Shown here: positions 16,145 to 25,610 of the stretch, one piece after another
Layout of the letters: each line of letters opens with the position of its first letter
Numbering within the stretch: position 1 is the first letter of the stretch
Source: Rhodoligotrophos appendicifer
Lineage (GTDB): Bacteria; Pseudomonadota; Alphaproteobacteria; Rhizobiales; Im1
Reading direction: 5' to 3'
Assembly: GCF_007474605.1 (NCBI RefSeq)
Contig: NZ_VHKL01000013.1
Location: 1-64,000, forward strand
Length of the DNA: 64,000 nucleotides
Made by a program: the position numbers and the translations under genes
The notes under the pieces: generated by a model
Told to the model about the DNA's origin: nothing
What the model saw: the letters and a program-made list of their open reading frames with translations, nothing else
The model's database searches: none

Positions 16145-17868
16145 GAGGAGGCTCGCAACGGCACGGTGAGCACGAAGCTCGCCCCCCCTTCGGCCCCATC
16201 CACGACCTTGATCGACCCTTTATGCGCCTGCACCACGCGATAAGCGATGGCCAGTCCGAGCCCCGTGCCCTCGCCCACCGGCTTGGTGGTGAAGAACGGC
16301 TCGAAGATCCGCTCCCGCAGCTCCTGCGGCACGCCCGGCCCTGAATCGCTCACAGCGATTGTATAGCTCTCGCCATCCGCCCGCGTCTCGATCAGGATGC
16401 GGCCGCCCGCATCGATGGCATCGGCCGCATTGCTGACGATGTTCATCACCGCCTGGTTCAGGAGTGCCGGCGAGCAGGTCAGATGCTGCGGCGCACCGAA
16501 GCGGCGCTCGACGCTGATCCGGCCGGTGAGCTTCGGGGCCAGCAATGCGAGGATCATGTCGATCGCCTCGGGCACATTGACAGTTTCATAGCCTCCTTCT
16601 TCGAGCCGCGAGAATTTGCGCAGGTTGAGCACCAGCTCCTGGATGCGGGTGAGCCCGACCCGGACGGCGCTCAGCCGGTCCCGCGCCTTTGCCGCCTTCT
16701 GGTCCAGCCCCTGCACCTCGCCGCTGGACAATCCTGCCTGTATATCGCGGGAAAGTCTCTCGATTGTGTCCTGATGCGCCAGGATATAGGCGAGCGGATT
16801 ATTGATCTCATGGGCGATGCCCGCGACCAGTTCGCCCAGCGACGCCATCTTCGCGGCATGAACCAGCTGGGTTTGCGTTTCCACCAATTGGCGGTTGGCG
16901 GTTTCGAGCTCCGCATTGGCCCGCGCCAGAGCTTCCGCCGCCAGCGCTTCGGCCTTCGCCCGCTCCAGCACCATCTCGCGCTCTTGCGCCTCGCTGCTGA
17001 TGCGCCGGCTCTCGTCATCCACCAGTTTGCGCCGCAGCAAGCTGCGGATGCGCACCTTCAGCACTTCCGGATCGATGGACCGGGGGATGACGTCGTCGGC
17101 CCCGGCCTCGAAATTGCGCACCGTCGCACTTCGCCGGGCGGCCGTGTCCCCGTCGCTGAAGGTGATCAGCTGGAACGAGGGCGACACGGTCCCGCCGGGC
17201 CGCTCGCGCAGCCCGCTCAGCCGGCGGCACAGAGCGGTGCCCTGCAGGTCGTCCTGGAGATTGACGATGATGGCGTCCCAGTTCTTGTCTTCGCCGCTCG
17301 CCTCCGCCACGGCCGCGGCATCGTCCTCGACGATGGTGGTCAGATAGCCGTCCTGGATGAGGACGCCGCGCAGGGCATCCTCATCGGGCGCGTGATCGCT
17401 CACCAGCAGGATGGCGGCCCGGCGGAACAGGACGCCGCCTGCCCCGGTGGGCGCCGGCGTCTCGCTGCTGCCCGAACTCACTTGCCGGATCAGCGCCCGG
17501 ATCCGCAACAGGATCAGCTCTTGGTCGGCGGACTTCGACACATAGGCATCGACGCCGCTTTCCAGCCCGTGCCGTTCGGCGTCTCGCTCTCGGGCCTCCG
17601 TCAGCATCAGCACCGGCACCGCCCGTGTCCGCATGTTGAGGCGCAGCTGGCGGGCGAGCTCGTCCCCGTTCATGCCCGGTAGGTGATAATCCGCGATGAC
17701 CAGGTTCGGCATATGGGTATTGAGGGATTCCAGGGCCGCCTCCGCCGTGGCGACCCGCTCCACCTTGAACCCTTGCGCCTCCAGCGTCAGCCGCAGGTGC
17801 AGCGCCTGAGTCTCCGAATCTTCCACCAGCAGGATTTCGGCCCCGGCAGCGCTCGTGGGCGGGCTCAC
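16141..17868 (-). CDS. CheS3-like hybrid histidine kinase REC-REC-HisKA-HATPase
   Basis: A 575-residue soluble kinase. Receiver 1 is complete, with ILLVEDSE and phosphoacceptor D60 in VIADYHLPG. Receiver 2 (about 150-275) has the phosphorylatable Asp replaced by N203 in AIIVNLQDD, so it is probably a pseudo-receiver. A coiled segment (285-340) rich in Ala/Glu leads to HisKA with H353 ([10 protein letters not shown]) and an HATPase ([23 protein letters not shown]). It overlaps cheB by four bases. The architecture matches the CheS3 kinase that receives phosphate from CheA3 in Rhodospirillum centenum; that link is by analogy. Confidence 0.88.
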   Translation of the reverse strand: MSPPTSAAGAEILLVEDSETQALHLRLTLEAQGFKVERVATAEAALESLNTHMPNLVIADYHLPGMNGDELARQLRLNMRTRAVPVLMLTEARERDAERHGLESGVDAYVSKSADQELILLRIRALIRQVSSGSSETPAPTGAGGVLFRRAAILLVSDHAPDEDALRGVLIQDGYLTTIVEDDAAAVAEASGEDKNWDAIIVNLQDDLQGTALCRRLSGLRERPGGTVSPSFQLITFSDGDTAARRSATVRNFEAGADDVIPRSIDPEVLKVRIRSLLRRKLVDDESRRISSEAQEREMVLERAKAEALAAEALARANAELETANRQLVETQTQLVHAAKMASLGELVAGIAHEINNPLAYILAHQDTIERLSRDIQAGLSSGEVQGLDQKAAKARDRLSAVRVGLTRIQELVLNLRKFSRLEEGGYETVNVPEAIDMILALLAPKLTGRISVERRFGAPQHLTCSPALLNQAVMNIVSNAADAIDAGGRILIETRADGESYTIAVSDSGPGVPQELRERIFEPFFTTKPVGEGTGLGLAIAYRVVQAHKGSIKVVDGAEGGASFVLTVPLRASS

Positions 17869-18932
17869 GTGACGCCCTCGCAGATGCTGATCAGTCGCGG
17901 TCCGATGAGCCCCAGGGGCAGGCTGACGCTCGCCGCCCCCCGGCGGATGGCCACAGCCGGCATGCCGTAGACCACGGCTGTGCTCTCATGCTCCGCGATG
18001 GTGAAACCTCCGGCCTGTCGGATCTCCGCCAGCCCCTCTGCGCCGTCCTCGCCCATTCCCGTGAGCAGGATCCCCATGGAATAGGCGCCGAACCCCCGGG
18101 CGATGGATTTGAACAGCAGATTGGCCGAGGGACGCTGTCCGTTATAGGGCGCTGCGTCGCTGATCGCCAGCCGGCGCTGTGGACCGATCACCAGATGCCG
18201 GTCGCCTGGGGCCACATAGACGGTGCCGGGACTGGGGACGATCCCATCTTCGGCGATCGTCACATCCAGCTTCACGACGCTCCTGAGCCAGGAGGCGAAC
18301 CCCTCCATGAAGGAGGGCCCCATATGCTGCACCAGCACGATCGGCACCGGGAAGCCGCGCGGCAGGGTGCCGAGCACCTGGGCAAGGGCGGGCGGGCCGC
18401 CCGTGGACGCCGCCATGCCGATGATCGCGGGCCGCGTCACTGGTTTGGTTGCATCGACCGGCGGCAGTTCGGATCCCGTCGGCCGTCGGACATAGCCCTC
18501 GCGGCGCCGGATCACGGCGACTTGGCTCATGATGTAGAGCTGGGTCGTGATGGTTTCGGCGATCTTCTGGTAATTGGCGTTGGTGGTGCCGACCGGCTTC
18601 TCCACGACCGACAGCGCCCCGGCGCGCAGCGCACTCATGGAGATCTGCAGCGCTTGGTCTTCGATGCTCCCGGCGATGACCACGATCGGCGTCGGCCGCT
18701 GGGCCATGATGCGTCGCGTCGCCTCCAGCCCGTCCATGCCCGGCAGGCGGATATCCATGGAGATCACGTCGGGCTGCGTCACCGAAAGCTGGGCCAGAGC
18801 CTCTTCCGCCGTCTCCACCGCCCCCACGAGGGAAAGCCGCGGATCCTGGCTGATGATATGGGCGAGGAGTTCCCGCACGACCCGGGAATCCTCGACGATG
18901 AGAACGCGGACGCGACCTTTTTCGAAACTCAT
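17865..18932 (-). CDS. cheB: Chemotaxis protein-glutamate methylesterase CheB
   Basis: A 355-residue two-domain enzyme that removes methyl groups from, and deamidates, the operon's MCP. The receiver has D60 in VISMDIRLPGMDG. The methylesterase triad is visible as S176 (GMAASTGG), H203 (VQHMGPSF) and D296 (MGEDGAEG). Its ATG overlaps the cheA stop by four bases. Phosphorylation by CheA should activate it for adaptation. Confidence 0.95.
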   Translation of the reverse strand: MSFEKGRVRVLIVEDSRVVRELLAHIISQDPRLSLVGAVETAEEALAQLSVTQPDVISMDIRLPGMDGLEATRRIMAQRPTPIVVIAGSIEDQALQISMSALRAGALSVVEKPVGTTNANYQKIAETITTQLYIMSQVAVIRRREGYVRRPTGSELPPVDATKPVTRPAIIGMAASTGGPPALAQVLGTLPRGFPVPIVLVQHMGPSFMEGFASWLRSVVKLDVTIAEDGIVPSPGTVYVAPGDRHLVIGPQRRLAISDAAPYNGQRPSANLLFKSIARGFGAYSMGILLTGMGEDGAEGLAEIRQAGGFTIAEHESTAVVYGMPAVAIRRGAASVSLPLGLIGPRLISICEGVT

Positions 18933-21130
18933 ATCAATTGATTGATCGTGGCGAGCAGCTCGCGCTGGTCGAATTTCTGTTTGGTGATATAGGCATCCGC
19001 TCCGAGGTCCAGGCCGCGTTTGATGTCTTCCGGCGCGGCCCTCGAGGTCATCATCACCACCGGTATGCTCTCCAGCCGCGGGTCGCTCTTCATGGCGGTC
19101 AGGAGGCCGAAGCCGTCCATCCGCGGCATCTCGATATCGGCGAGCACCAGGTCGACATGCATGGATCGCCGCAAAGTGTCCAGCGCGTCGATGCCGTCGA
19201 CGCTCACCAGCACGCGGAATCCTTGCGTCTCCAGCAGGTTCTTCTCCAGGGTCCGCGTGGTGATGGAATCATCGACCACGAGGATCACCTTCTGCGCGAT
19301 GATCGGGTCGGCCCCGCGCGCGGCGATCTCGCCGATTTGCGGGCGCCCGCCATCGAGGCGCCAACGCTCCGCCAGGCCTTCCGGTGAGAGCACCAGGGCG
19401 GGCGTGCCGTCTTCCAGCACCACCACGCCGCTGATCAGCGTCCGGTCCGCCCCGAGAATGAGCGGATCCTCGATCACATGGGTGTCGACATCCAGCAATT
19501 CATCCACCGCCAGGGCGCAATGATCGCCGGCAGAGCGCACGAGAATGGCCCTGATGCGCCCGGCCTCGGCCGGGATCTCGACCCCGGCGCCGGCGACCAG
19601 CGTCTCCAGGCCGCGCAGGGTCGTCGTCAGCTCGCCGTCCTCGAGCTCCACCGACACCACCGGCTGCCCGGTGATCGTTCCGAGGTCGTCGGCGTGCACC
19701 CTCATGACTTTTTCGACCGCATGGGCGGGGATCCCGTAGATCTGGTTTCCGGCACTCACCATGACCAAGGCTTGCCGGGACATCGACATCGGAACCGAAA
19801 TAATGACTTCGGTGCCTCCGGAGTTCCCAGGCTTGATGTCGAGCGAGCCATGCATTTTCCGGATCGCCTCATGGACGACCGACAGGCCGATCCCTCTCCC
19901 CGAAAGCCGGTCGATCTCTCGGCTGGTTGTGAAGCCGGGCCGCAGCAGCACCGATGTGAGCTGCTGTTGACGACTTATCCCCGGATTCGCCTCGAGTAAT
20001 CCCCGTTCGGCCGCGATTTTCTCGATCCGGTCGAAATCCAACCCGCGTCCGTCGTCGCTGACGCGGATTTCCAGCTGGCTTCCCCGCGACTGCAAGGCAA
20101 GGCTGATCTGGACCGCCTCCGGCTTGCCGGCCGCCAGGCGCTCGCTCGGCATCTCGGCGCCATGGCTCACCGCATTGCGCAGCAGATGCATGAGGGGATC
20201 TTTCAGGGCCTGCAGGAGACCGCGGTCGACGAGCAGCTCGAGACCCTCCATCTGCACCTCGATGACCTTGCCGTCACCGCGGGCGATGTCTCGGGTCATC
20301 CGCCCGAAACTTCCGAAGACCGACTCGGCCGAGACGAGCGACAGACGCTCTACATCCGTTCGGATATTTTTCCCAAGTTGCTCAACCAGCCATTGTGATC
20401 GCCGCTGCTTTTGCACCAATCTGGAGAATTGGCGCGTGACAGTGCGCAGATCGCTCTGGAACGCACTGAAACGCTCGTAACTGTTGCCGGCTTTTTGCAA
20501 TGTCCCGCGCAGCTTACCCCAGGTGGATTCAAGGGCGTGGAGCTGGCCGGCCAACCCCTTGAGCTCTTGGTCCAGACGGGTGCGAGACTGTATCGCCCGG
20601 GCCAGTTCATGGGCCGATTGGCTGGCTTTGGTGACGGTCTCGGCGCGGATCCGCAGATATTCCTGGACTGGAGCAGTGTCCGGCGCGCCCATGATTTCCG
20701 GTGGATTTTCAGGAGCTTGCCCAGCGACCGTGGCGTTGGCCGGGGCGGGCTCCGCAGCCGGGGCGGCGTCCATGTCAGCCAGGACGGACGTCACGGCGGG
20801 AGGGCTCTCCCCGGCGAGCACCGCGGCGACATGTGCCTCCAGCGAATCGAGCACCCGTTCGATTGTTAGACTCAGCGGCCGGTCGAGCGTCCGCTCCCCG
20901 TTGGCCACTTCTGAGAACAGTGTCTCCAGATGATGTGCCAGTTCTTCGACATCCGGCATGTCCACGGCCCGGGCGGCACCCTTGAGACTGTGTGCCCGGC
21001 GAAAAACATCAAGGAAATCAGCCGCTAAGCCCTTCTCTGCAAGGGTCAGCGCATGGCGGATCGCTGCCAGGTGCTCCCGGTGCTCGGCATCGAAGGCTGC
21101 CAATAGCTGATCGCGGATGCTCTGCACCAA
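18929..21130 (-). CDS. cheA: Hybrid chemotaxis kinase CheA-REC
   Basis: A 733-residue kinase. The Hpt domain has H47 in RRAHSLKGAAR. A proline/alanine linker follows, then a dimerisation/HATPase core (HLLRNAVSHG, DDGRGLDFD, GRGIGLSVVHEAI), a CheW-like domain, and a C-terminal receiver (VILVVDDSITTRT, LADIEMPRMDG, ending ITKQKFDQ). I see no P2-type CheY-binding domain, which fits a kinase with a fused receiver and no separate CheY. The architecture is that of WspE and CheA3. The gene starts 77 bases after the MCP stop, the only junction in this operon that does not overlap. Confidence 0.94.
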   Translation of the reverse strand: MVQSIRDQLLAAFDAEHREHLAAIRHALTLAEKGLAADFLDVFRRAHSLKGAARAVDMPDVEELAHHLETLFSEVANGERTLDRPLSLTIERVLDSLEAHVAAVLAGESPPAVTSVLADMDAAPAAEPAPANATVAGQAPENPPEIMGAPDTAPVQEYLRIRAETVTKASQSAHELARAIQSRTRLDQELKGLAGQLHALESTWGKLRGTLQKAGNSYERFSAFQSDLRTVTRQFSRLVQKQRRSQWLVEQLGKNIRTDVERLSLVSAESVFGSFGRMTRDIARGDGKVIEVQMEGLELLVDRGLLQALKDPLMHLLRNAVSHGAEMPSERLAAGKPEAVQISLALQSRGSQLEIRVSDDGRGLDFDRIEKIAAERGLLEANPGISRQQQLTSVLLRPGFTTSREIDRLSGRGIGLSVVHEAIRKMHGSLDIKPGNSGGTEVIISVPMSMSRQALVMVSAGNQIYGIPAHAVEKVMRVHADDLGTITGQPVVSVELEDGELTTTLRGLETLVAGAGVEIPAEAGRIRAILVRSAGDHCALAVDELLDVDTHVIEDPLILGADRTLISGVVVLEDGTPALVLSPEGLAERWRLDGGRPQIGEIAARGADPIIAQKVILVVDDSITTRTLEKNLLETQGFRVLVSVDGIDALDTLRRSMHVDLVLADIEMPRMDGFGLLTAMKSDPRLESIPVVMMTSRAAPEDIKRGLDLGADAYITKQKFDQRELLATINQLI

Positions 21131-21207
21131 GATGTCCTGAAGATCCCTGTTTTAGAATGGCTTAGGAAGTTCCCTGCGCCTCATCGGAAACCCGGTTCCG
21201 CCGGCCC

Positions 21208-22884
21208 TCAAACCTTGTACCGCTCCGTCAATCCGACCAGCTGCTGGGATAATTTGGTAAGGTTTTCAGCAGCTTGGTCCAATTGCCGGGTGCTTTCCGC
21301 AGTCTGCTGGCTGGCCTCTCGGATATTCTGTAGCGCCCCCATGACCTGCTCGATGCCCAGCTGTTGCTGATTTGTGGAAGCAACGATTTGCTGGAAAGTC
21401 TGCACGTTTTCTTGCATCTGACCGGTGATTTCTTCGATTGTCTGCTGAGCCGTGTCCGTCTGCTCTTTTCCTGCCGTAACTCTTTTTACGGCTTCTTCGG
21501 TCAGCATGACTGAAAAATTGATGCCGCGCTGGATATCCCCAAGGATGGAGCGCACCTGGCTGGTCGCCTCCTTGGCTTGATCCGCCAGCATTTTCATCTC
21601 GGCGGCGACCACCGCGAAGCTTCGTCCGGCCTCGCCGGCGGCAGCGGCCTCGATCGCCGCGTTGAGCGCTAAGAGATGTGAGCGCTCCGAAATATCGTTC
21701 ACAGTGGCGATGATATCGCCGATGGCCTGTGTCTTTTCGCTCAGGGACACGATGTTTTCGGCGACGGCTTCGGCCTGCTCGCGAATGAGATCCATGGCTT
21801 TGGTGGCATCATCGACAGCTTTCAGACCGGCATTGCTGGTCTGCACCGTGCTTTGCGCACCGGCGATAACCTCTTGGGCGCGCTTGCCGATTTGCGCTCC
21901 GGCATGAGTGATCTCGTCGACGGTTGCGGCCGTCTCCTGCACGGCGGCCAGCTGCTCGGCGACGCTGGCGGCCTGCTCCTGGGTTGAGGCGCGGATCTCT
22001 TCCGCCGCTGCGTTGAGATTGCCCGTCGCCTCGCGCCCCTGCAGGGTGAGTGTTCTCAGTCCGCCCACCATTTCGTTGAGCGAGCCGCCCAGCCGGCCGA
22101 GCTCGTTACTTCCGGTATGGGCGCGCGCATTGAGGTCCCCTTGACCCACCTGCTCGGCGAAATCCATGAAGGCGGTCAGGGGCCGGACGATGGACTGCCG
22201 CAAAGCATAACTCACGACGATGCCCAGTATAACCGTCAAGATCAGTGCAATGACGATCGATTGCCGGCTGGTATTGTAGATTTCTGTCGACCGGTTCTGG
22301 CCCGCCACCACCACGCCCGTCAGGACATCTCGGCTATCCTCAAATATTCTCAAGAATTCGACACGCTCTGCAACAATCCGATCCTGCGCAGCAATGGCCT
22401 CATCGAGGTTATTGGCACTAATCGCAGCGAACTGACGTTCAGTCTCGGTCCGCAATTTCTGGAACTGTTCACTTGCTTGCTTCAAGCTTTGCGTCAAACG
22501 GGTCCAGGCTTCTTTTCGTTCGATGGCGATAGCTTGGTCGCGATAGCCTTCGACTGAGGAAAGTGTCTCGGAGAGGACCCCCTCGGTGACCGCTGCCTGC
22601 CGTCTCCAGACGGCGCTGGGCTCTTCGCCCGGCGTGACCCGTCCCAGTTGTCGGAAGAGAAACGCGGCGAGACTCTGCTCTTGCGCCGCTCCTAAAGTCC
22701 GCTCTTCAGTAAGCGCACGATCAAACTGCCGCATCGTCGCGAAATCGCGCGTGACAATAAGATCCGTTGCATCCCTGACAGTTCCGAACTGCGCCAAGAT
22801 GTAAAAGGATACTCCGATCAAGACTGCGATGATCAGTGCAAATCCCAGAAGTATTCTATTTCCGATGGACAAGCCCACGATCAT
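21208..22884 (-). CDS. Methyl-accepting chemotaxis protein (sensor of the operon)
   Basis: A 558-residue inner-membrane receptor. TM1 is at about 10-32, a helical periplasmic domain at 33-206, TM2 at 209-228, then HAMP and a long cytoplasmic coiled coil. The hairpin tip (about 398-425) reads [16 protein letters not shown], then [14 protein letters not shown]. This departs from the usual [18 protein letters not shown] at several positions, including loss of the Arg before AGE. It should bind the two CheW proteins and CheA of the operon. The ligand is unknown. Its start overlaps the preceding cheW stop (ATGA). Confidence 0.93.
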   Translation of the reverse strand: MIVGLSIGNRILLGFALIIAVLIGVSFYILAQFGTVRDATDLIVTRDFATMRQFDRALTEERTLGAAQEQSLAAFLFRQLGRVTPGEEPSAVWRRQAAVTEGVLSETLSSVEGYRDQAIAIERKEAWTRLTQSLKQASEQFQKLRTETERQFAAISANNLDEAIAAQDRIVAERVEFLRIFEDSRDVLTGVVVAGQNRSTEIYNTSRQSIVIALILTVILGIVVSYALRQSIVRPLTAFMDFAEQVGQGDLNARAHTGSNELGRLGGSLNEMVGGLRTLTLQGREATGNLNAAAEEIRASTQEQAASVAEQLAAVQETAATVDEITHAGAQIGKRAQEVIAGAQSTVQTSNAGLKAVDDATKAMDLIREQAEAVAENIVSLSEKTQAIGDIIATVNDISERSHLLALNAAIEAAAAGEAGRSFAVVAAEMKMLADQAKEATSQVRSILGDIQRGINFSVMLTEEAVKRVTAGKEQTDTAQQTIEEITGQMQENVQTFQQIVASTNQQQLGIEQVMGALQNIREASQQTAESTRQLDQAAENLTKLSQQLVGLTERYKV

Positions 22885-23501
22885 CGTGCTCCCGACAGTG
22901 ATTTTGCGAACAATGGTTCAAGCAAAGGGCCAAGCGTCAAGAAGGCGACCGTCTCGCCGCCTCCCTCCTGACCGTCTGCATAGCGGATTGCACCGCTCGC
23001 TTCCAGTGGCAGACCAAGTTCAAAATTCCCCTCAGTATATCGGAAGTCATCGACTTGCTCGACATCATCCACCCTAAAGGCGACACGCCCATTGGGAAAG
23101 TGAAGGAGAACCAGCTTCGCATTGTCCGCAGCGGTTGACTTCAATCCGACAAGACTTGCAAGGTCGATGACATTGTAGAGACCATCGGAAGCAGCGTATA
23201 TGCCTGAAAGGTCTGAGACTGTACTTGGGCATGACACAACATGTTCATCAGGGACGATCGCGCGGACTTCCCTGAGCCGGAGGCCGAAGCGTTCACCGCC
23301 GGCATGGCACAGGACCACACCCTCCCGGTCCCAGGGCGCCTGCGCGACATCTTCCGCCTCGCGTTGCACCAAACGCCGTGTCCGCTCGTCGAGAATGGCT
23401 TCCCGGAATTCCTTCGCCGTGCGCTTCGCATCGCGGCGATGTCCGATGATTTCCTGTTGCCGCCGCTGCGCTTCAGGCGAAAATTTGGCTCTTTTAGGCA
23501 T
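22881..23501 (-). CDS. CheW-like coupling protein with charged N-terminal extension
   Basis: A 206-residue protein. Residues 1-55 are strongly charged and probably helical ([20 protein letters not shown]). A CheW domain follows ([49 protein letters not shown]). It corresponds in position to WspB/WspD or CheW3 and should link the MCP to CheA. Its start codon and the cheR stop share one base (TAATG). Confidence 0.85.
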   Translation of the reverse strand: MPKRAKFSPEAQRRQQEIIGHRRDAKRTAKEFREAILDERTRRLVQREAEDVAQAPWDREGVVLCHAGGERFGLRLREVRAIVPDEHVVSCPSTVSDLSGIYAASDGLYNVIDLASLVGLKSTAADNAKLVLLHFPNGRVAFRVDDVEQVDDFRYTEGNFELGLPLEASGAIRYADGQEGGGETVAFLTLGPLLEPLFAKSLSGAR

Positions 23502-24925
23502 TATCCGGTGGCATCCTGGCCGAGATGAAGCGCGATGCTTTGCTTGAGCAGTAGCACGGAAAGCCCGTTTCCTTCATCGACCAGCGAATGATCTGGGAGA
23601 GCATTGGCCAGTCGAACTGCATTAATCATGAATCGCCGCCCCGATTGTCTGTCGCCTTCGCGGAGCTTGAGCAGCCCAAGCTGGAAATGCGCCATGATGA
23701 AACCTTTGTCCAGATAGATTGCCTTTCGAAACGCAAGATCTGCCGATTTCTGATCGGCGAGAGCCTGAGTAATCAACCCCTCATAGTAATGAGGCAATGG
23801 ATTTTCCGACTCTTTACGCAGTATTTCTCGGCACCTCAAGAGAGCAGCGGTCAGATCTCCTCGACCCGCCAGATCCTTGACTTCATCGACAGGTGTCGAC
23901 TGTTCTTTCTCGGGTGCTACCGCAGGTATTATACTCTTTGATGTCTTTTTCGCCCGGGCCGTTGGGGATTTTGAAATCGCCTTGCCCGGGCCTGGCTCGA
24001 TGGGCCGGACATTGGTGTCTTCAAAGCCGCCGCGAAGATGAGTCTCCTCCGCCGCCAAGATCTCGGAGCGGCGATAGGCAATAGTTCCGGGAAGAGTAAC
24101 GACCCCCAACATGCCTGAAAAGATTGGACTAGGCTCCGCCGTCCCCACCAGCAGCCATCCGTCGGGGGCCAGTCGGTCGCGAAGTTTGCCCATGATGGCA
24201 ATGGCCGTGTCCGGCTCGAAATAAATGAGAACGTTGCGACACAAAATCAGGTCGAAATCACTAAACTGCAGCGGAGAAGTGTCGTTCAGCAGACTGAGAA
24301 GATTATGTCGCTCGAAAGCCGGAATGCTGTGGAATTCGGGCCGAATCCGCCATTGCTTTCCCTCAGGATTGACGACGAAATACTTGCTGCGCTCCGCACT
24401 GCTCACGGTCCGGAGAGCCCATTGGCCATACCAGCCATGGCGAGCCACAGCCAGGGAATCCTCGTTGATGTCGGTCCCGACGATCCTCACCCGCCAGGCG
24501 TCGAATTCTGCTGCAAGAAGTTCCTTGAGAACGATCGCAATGGAATAGGTTTCCGCTCCGGTGGAACAGCCGGCGCTCCAGATTCGGATCCTCCGGGACT
24601 CGGCGTTCCGTTGAACGATGTCGGGCAGGATGGTCGTCCGCAACGCGGCGAACTGTTCGAGGTAACGGAAGAAAAAGGTCTCTCCAATGGTAATCTCCGC
24701 TTCCAGCCGCGCCCATTCGGCTTCACCGGCGCGAGAGTCCTGGAGGAAGGCCATGTAGTCATCGCTGCTTGACGACTGCGTTGCGACGAGCCGCCGCTTG
24801 ATCCGCTCCCATAAGGCACTGTCTTTGTCATCGAAATAGGCATGCCCTGTGCGGTCGATGATTAGTTTCTTCAATCTGGCAAAGGCCGGATCCCCTTGCC
24901 AGGAGTCTGAAACACGGCTCTTCAT
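23501..24925 (-). CDS. cheR: Chemotaxis methyltransferase CheR with C-terminal TPR
   Basis: A 474-residue protein. The CheR N-terminal helical domain leads into the SAM-dependent methyltransferase core (IRIWSAGCSTGAETYS, IVGTDINEDSLAVA, LILCRNVLIYF). A linker follows, then TPR-like helices from about residue 370 (HYYEGLITQALAD, AFRKAIYLDKGFIMAHFQLG). This is the WspC/CheR-TPR architecture of non-motility chemosensory systems. I chose ATG 24925, which overlaps the upstream cheW stop as ATGA; the frame upstream is not conserved-looking. Confidence 0.92.
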   Translation of the reverse strand: MKSRVSDSWQGDPAFARLKKLIIDRTGHAYFDDKDSALWERIKRRLVATQSSSSDDYMAFLQDSRAGEAEWARLEAEITIGETFFFRYLEQFAALRTTILPDIVQRNAESRRIRIWSAGCSTGAETYSIAIVLKELLAAEFDAWRVRIVGTDINEDSLAVARHGWYGQWALRTVSSAERSKYFVVNPEGKQWRIRPEFHSIPAFERHNLLSLLNDTSPLQFSDFDLILCRNVLIYFEPDTAIAIMGKLRDRLAPDGWLLVGTAEPSPIFSGMLGVVTLPGTIAYRRSEILAAEETHLRGGFEDTNVRPIEPGPGKAISKSPTARAKKTSKSIIPAVAPEKEQSTPVDEVKDLAGRGDLTAALLRCREILRKESENPLPHYYEGLITQALADQKSADLAFRKAIYLDKGFIMAHFQLGLLKLREGDRQSGRRFMINAVRLANALPDHSLVDEGNGLSVLLLKQSIALHLGQDATG

Positions 24926-25431
24926 GGACGAGATTCGCCTGGCAGGTCGCTCCATTCGGCCGCTCGACGTTCCGCTTCCCGCGTCATGTCGGTGAGCTTC
25001 TGGCGCTCGGTTTCGATCATCAGCCTTTGAGAATTCAGAACCGAAACGAAACGTTCCCCATAAGCAACGCCTTGTTCCACACAATCATTGAGGCTCTCAC
25101 TCTCCGATGTCACCTCGACGGCCACCATGTCGGCCATTGTCACGTCGACGACCCGCTCCACCAGCACTGCGATCAACTGACCTTCTCTCGCCTTGATCAA
25201 CACCAGATGCTGATAGAGTTCGCCTTCATCGCCTCTGCTTTTCGGGATATCGAAAAGCAGATTGAAGTTGAGGGTCGCAACGACCGTCGATCCGAACCGG
25301 AAGAAGCCTTCGACAACCCTGGGCAGACTGGGGTGACGCCACAATCGCGGCATCGGCAAAATTTCTTCCACGGCGCTCGCCGTGAAGGCGCAAAGCAGAT
25401 CTCCGGCGGTGAACACGACAATCTGCTTCAT
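24922..25431 (-). CDS. cheW: CheW coupling protein, first gene of the chemosensory operon
   Basis: A 169-residue CheW-fold protein (VVFTAGDLLCAFTASAVEEILPMP, VVEGFFRFGSTVVATLNFNLLF, HLVLIKAREGQLIAVLVERVVDV). Its C-terminal helical tail, after about residue 125, is rich in Glu and Arg. The start lies 179 bases from the divergent M81 gene, and that space must hold the operon promoter. I see no clear sigma-54 or consensus sigma-70 site in it. Confidence 0.88.
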   Translation of the reverse strand: MKQIVVFTAGDLLCAFTASAVEEILPMPRLWRHPSLPRVVEGFFRFGSTVVATLNFNLLFDIPKSRGDEGELYQHLVLIKAREGQLIAVLVERVVDVTMADMVAVEVTSESESLNDCVEQGVAYGERFVSVLNSQRLMIETERQKLTDMTREAERRAAEWSDLPGESRP

Positions 25432-25610
25432 GAAAGATCATGCCTCGTTATCTTAAGGCGATCGATTATCGAAAGCCGGAAATGGCCCTAGGAAATGGTC
25501 TCTTTGAGACGAAGTAGCAAGATCGGGTGCGTGGCGCGAGAAAGCGTTCCTCTGCTATGGTCCTTTAAAGCCCTGAATCACTGTCTCTTCAACTGAGTCC
25601 CGTCTCCTAC

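Noticed and set aside
14300-16243. A 647-residue plus-strand frame opposite the REC-PAS-HK-REC kinase
   Set aside because: It is antisense of a well-defined kinase; its composition is shadow-like and its end runs across the next gene.
14255-25431. A straight call of the operon as Wsp
   Set aside because: There is no WspR-type GGDEF protein, and two hybrid kinases follow cheB. Che3-like is a better description.
25432-25610. Search for a sigma-54 or other clear promoter upstream of the che operon
   Set aside because: No convincing GG-N10-GC or TTGACA/TATAAT pair was seen in either direction, so no promoter is listed.
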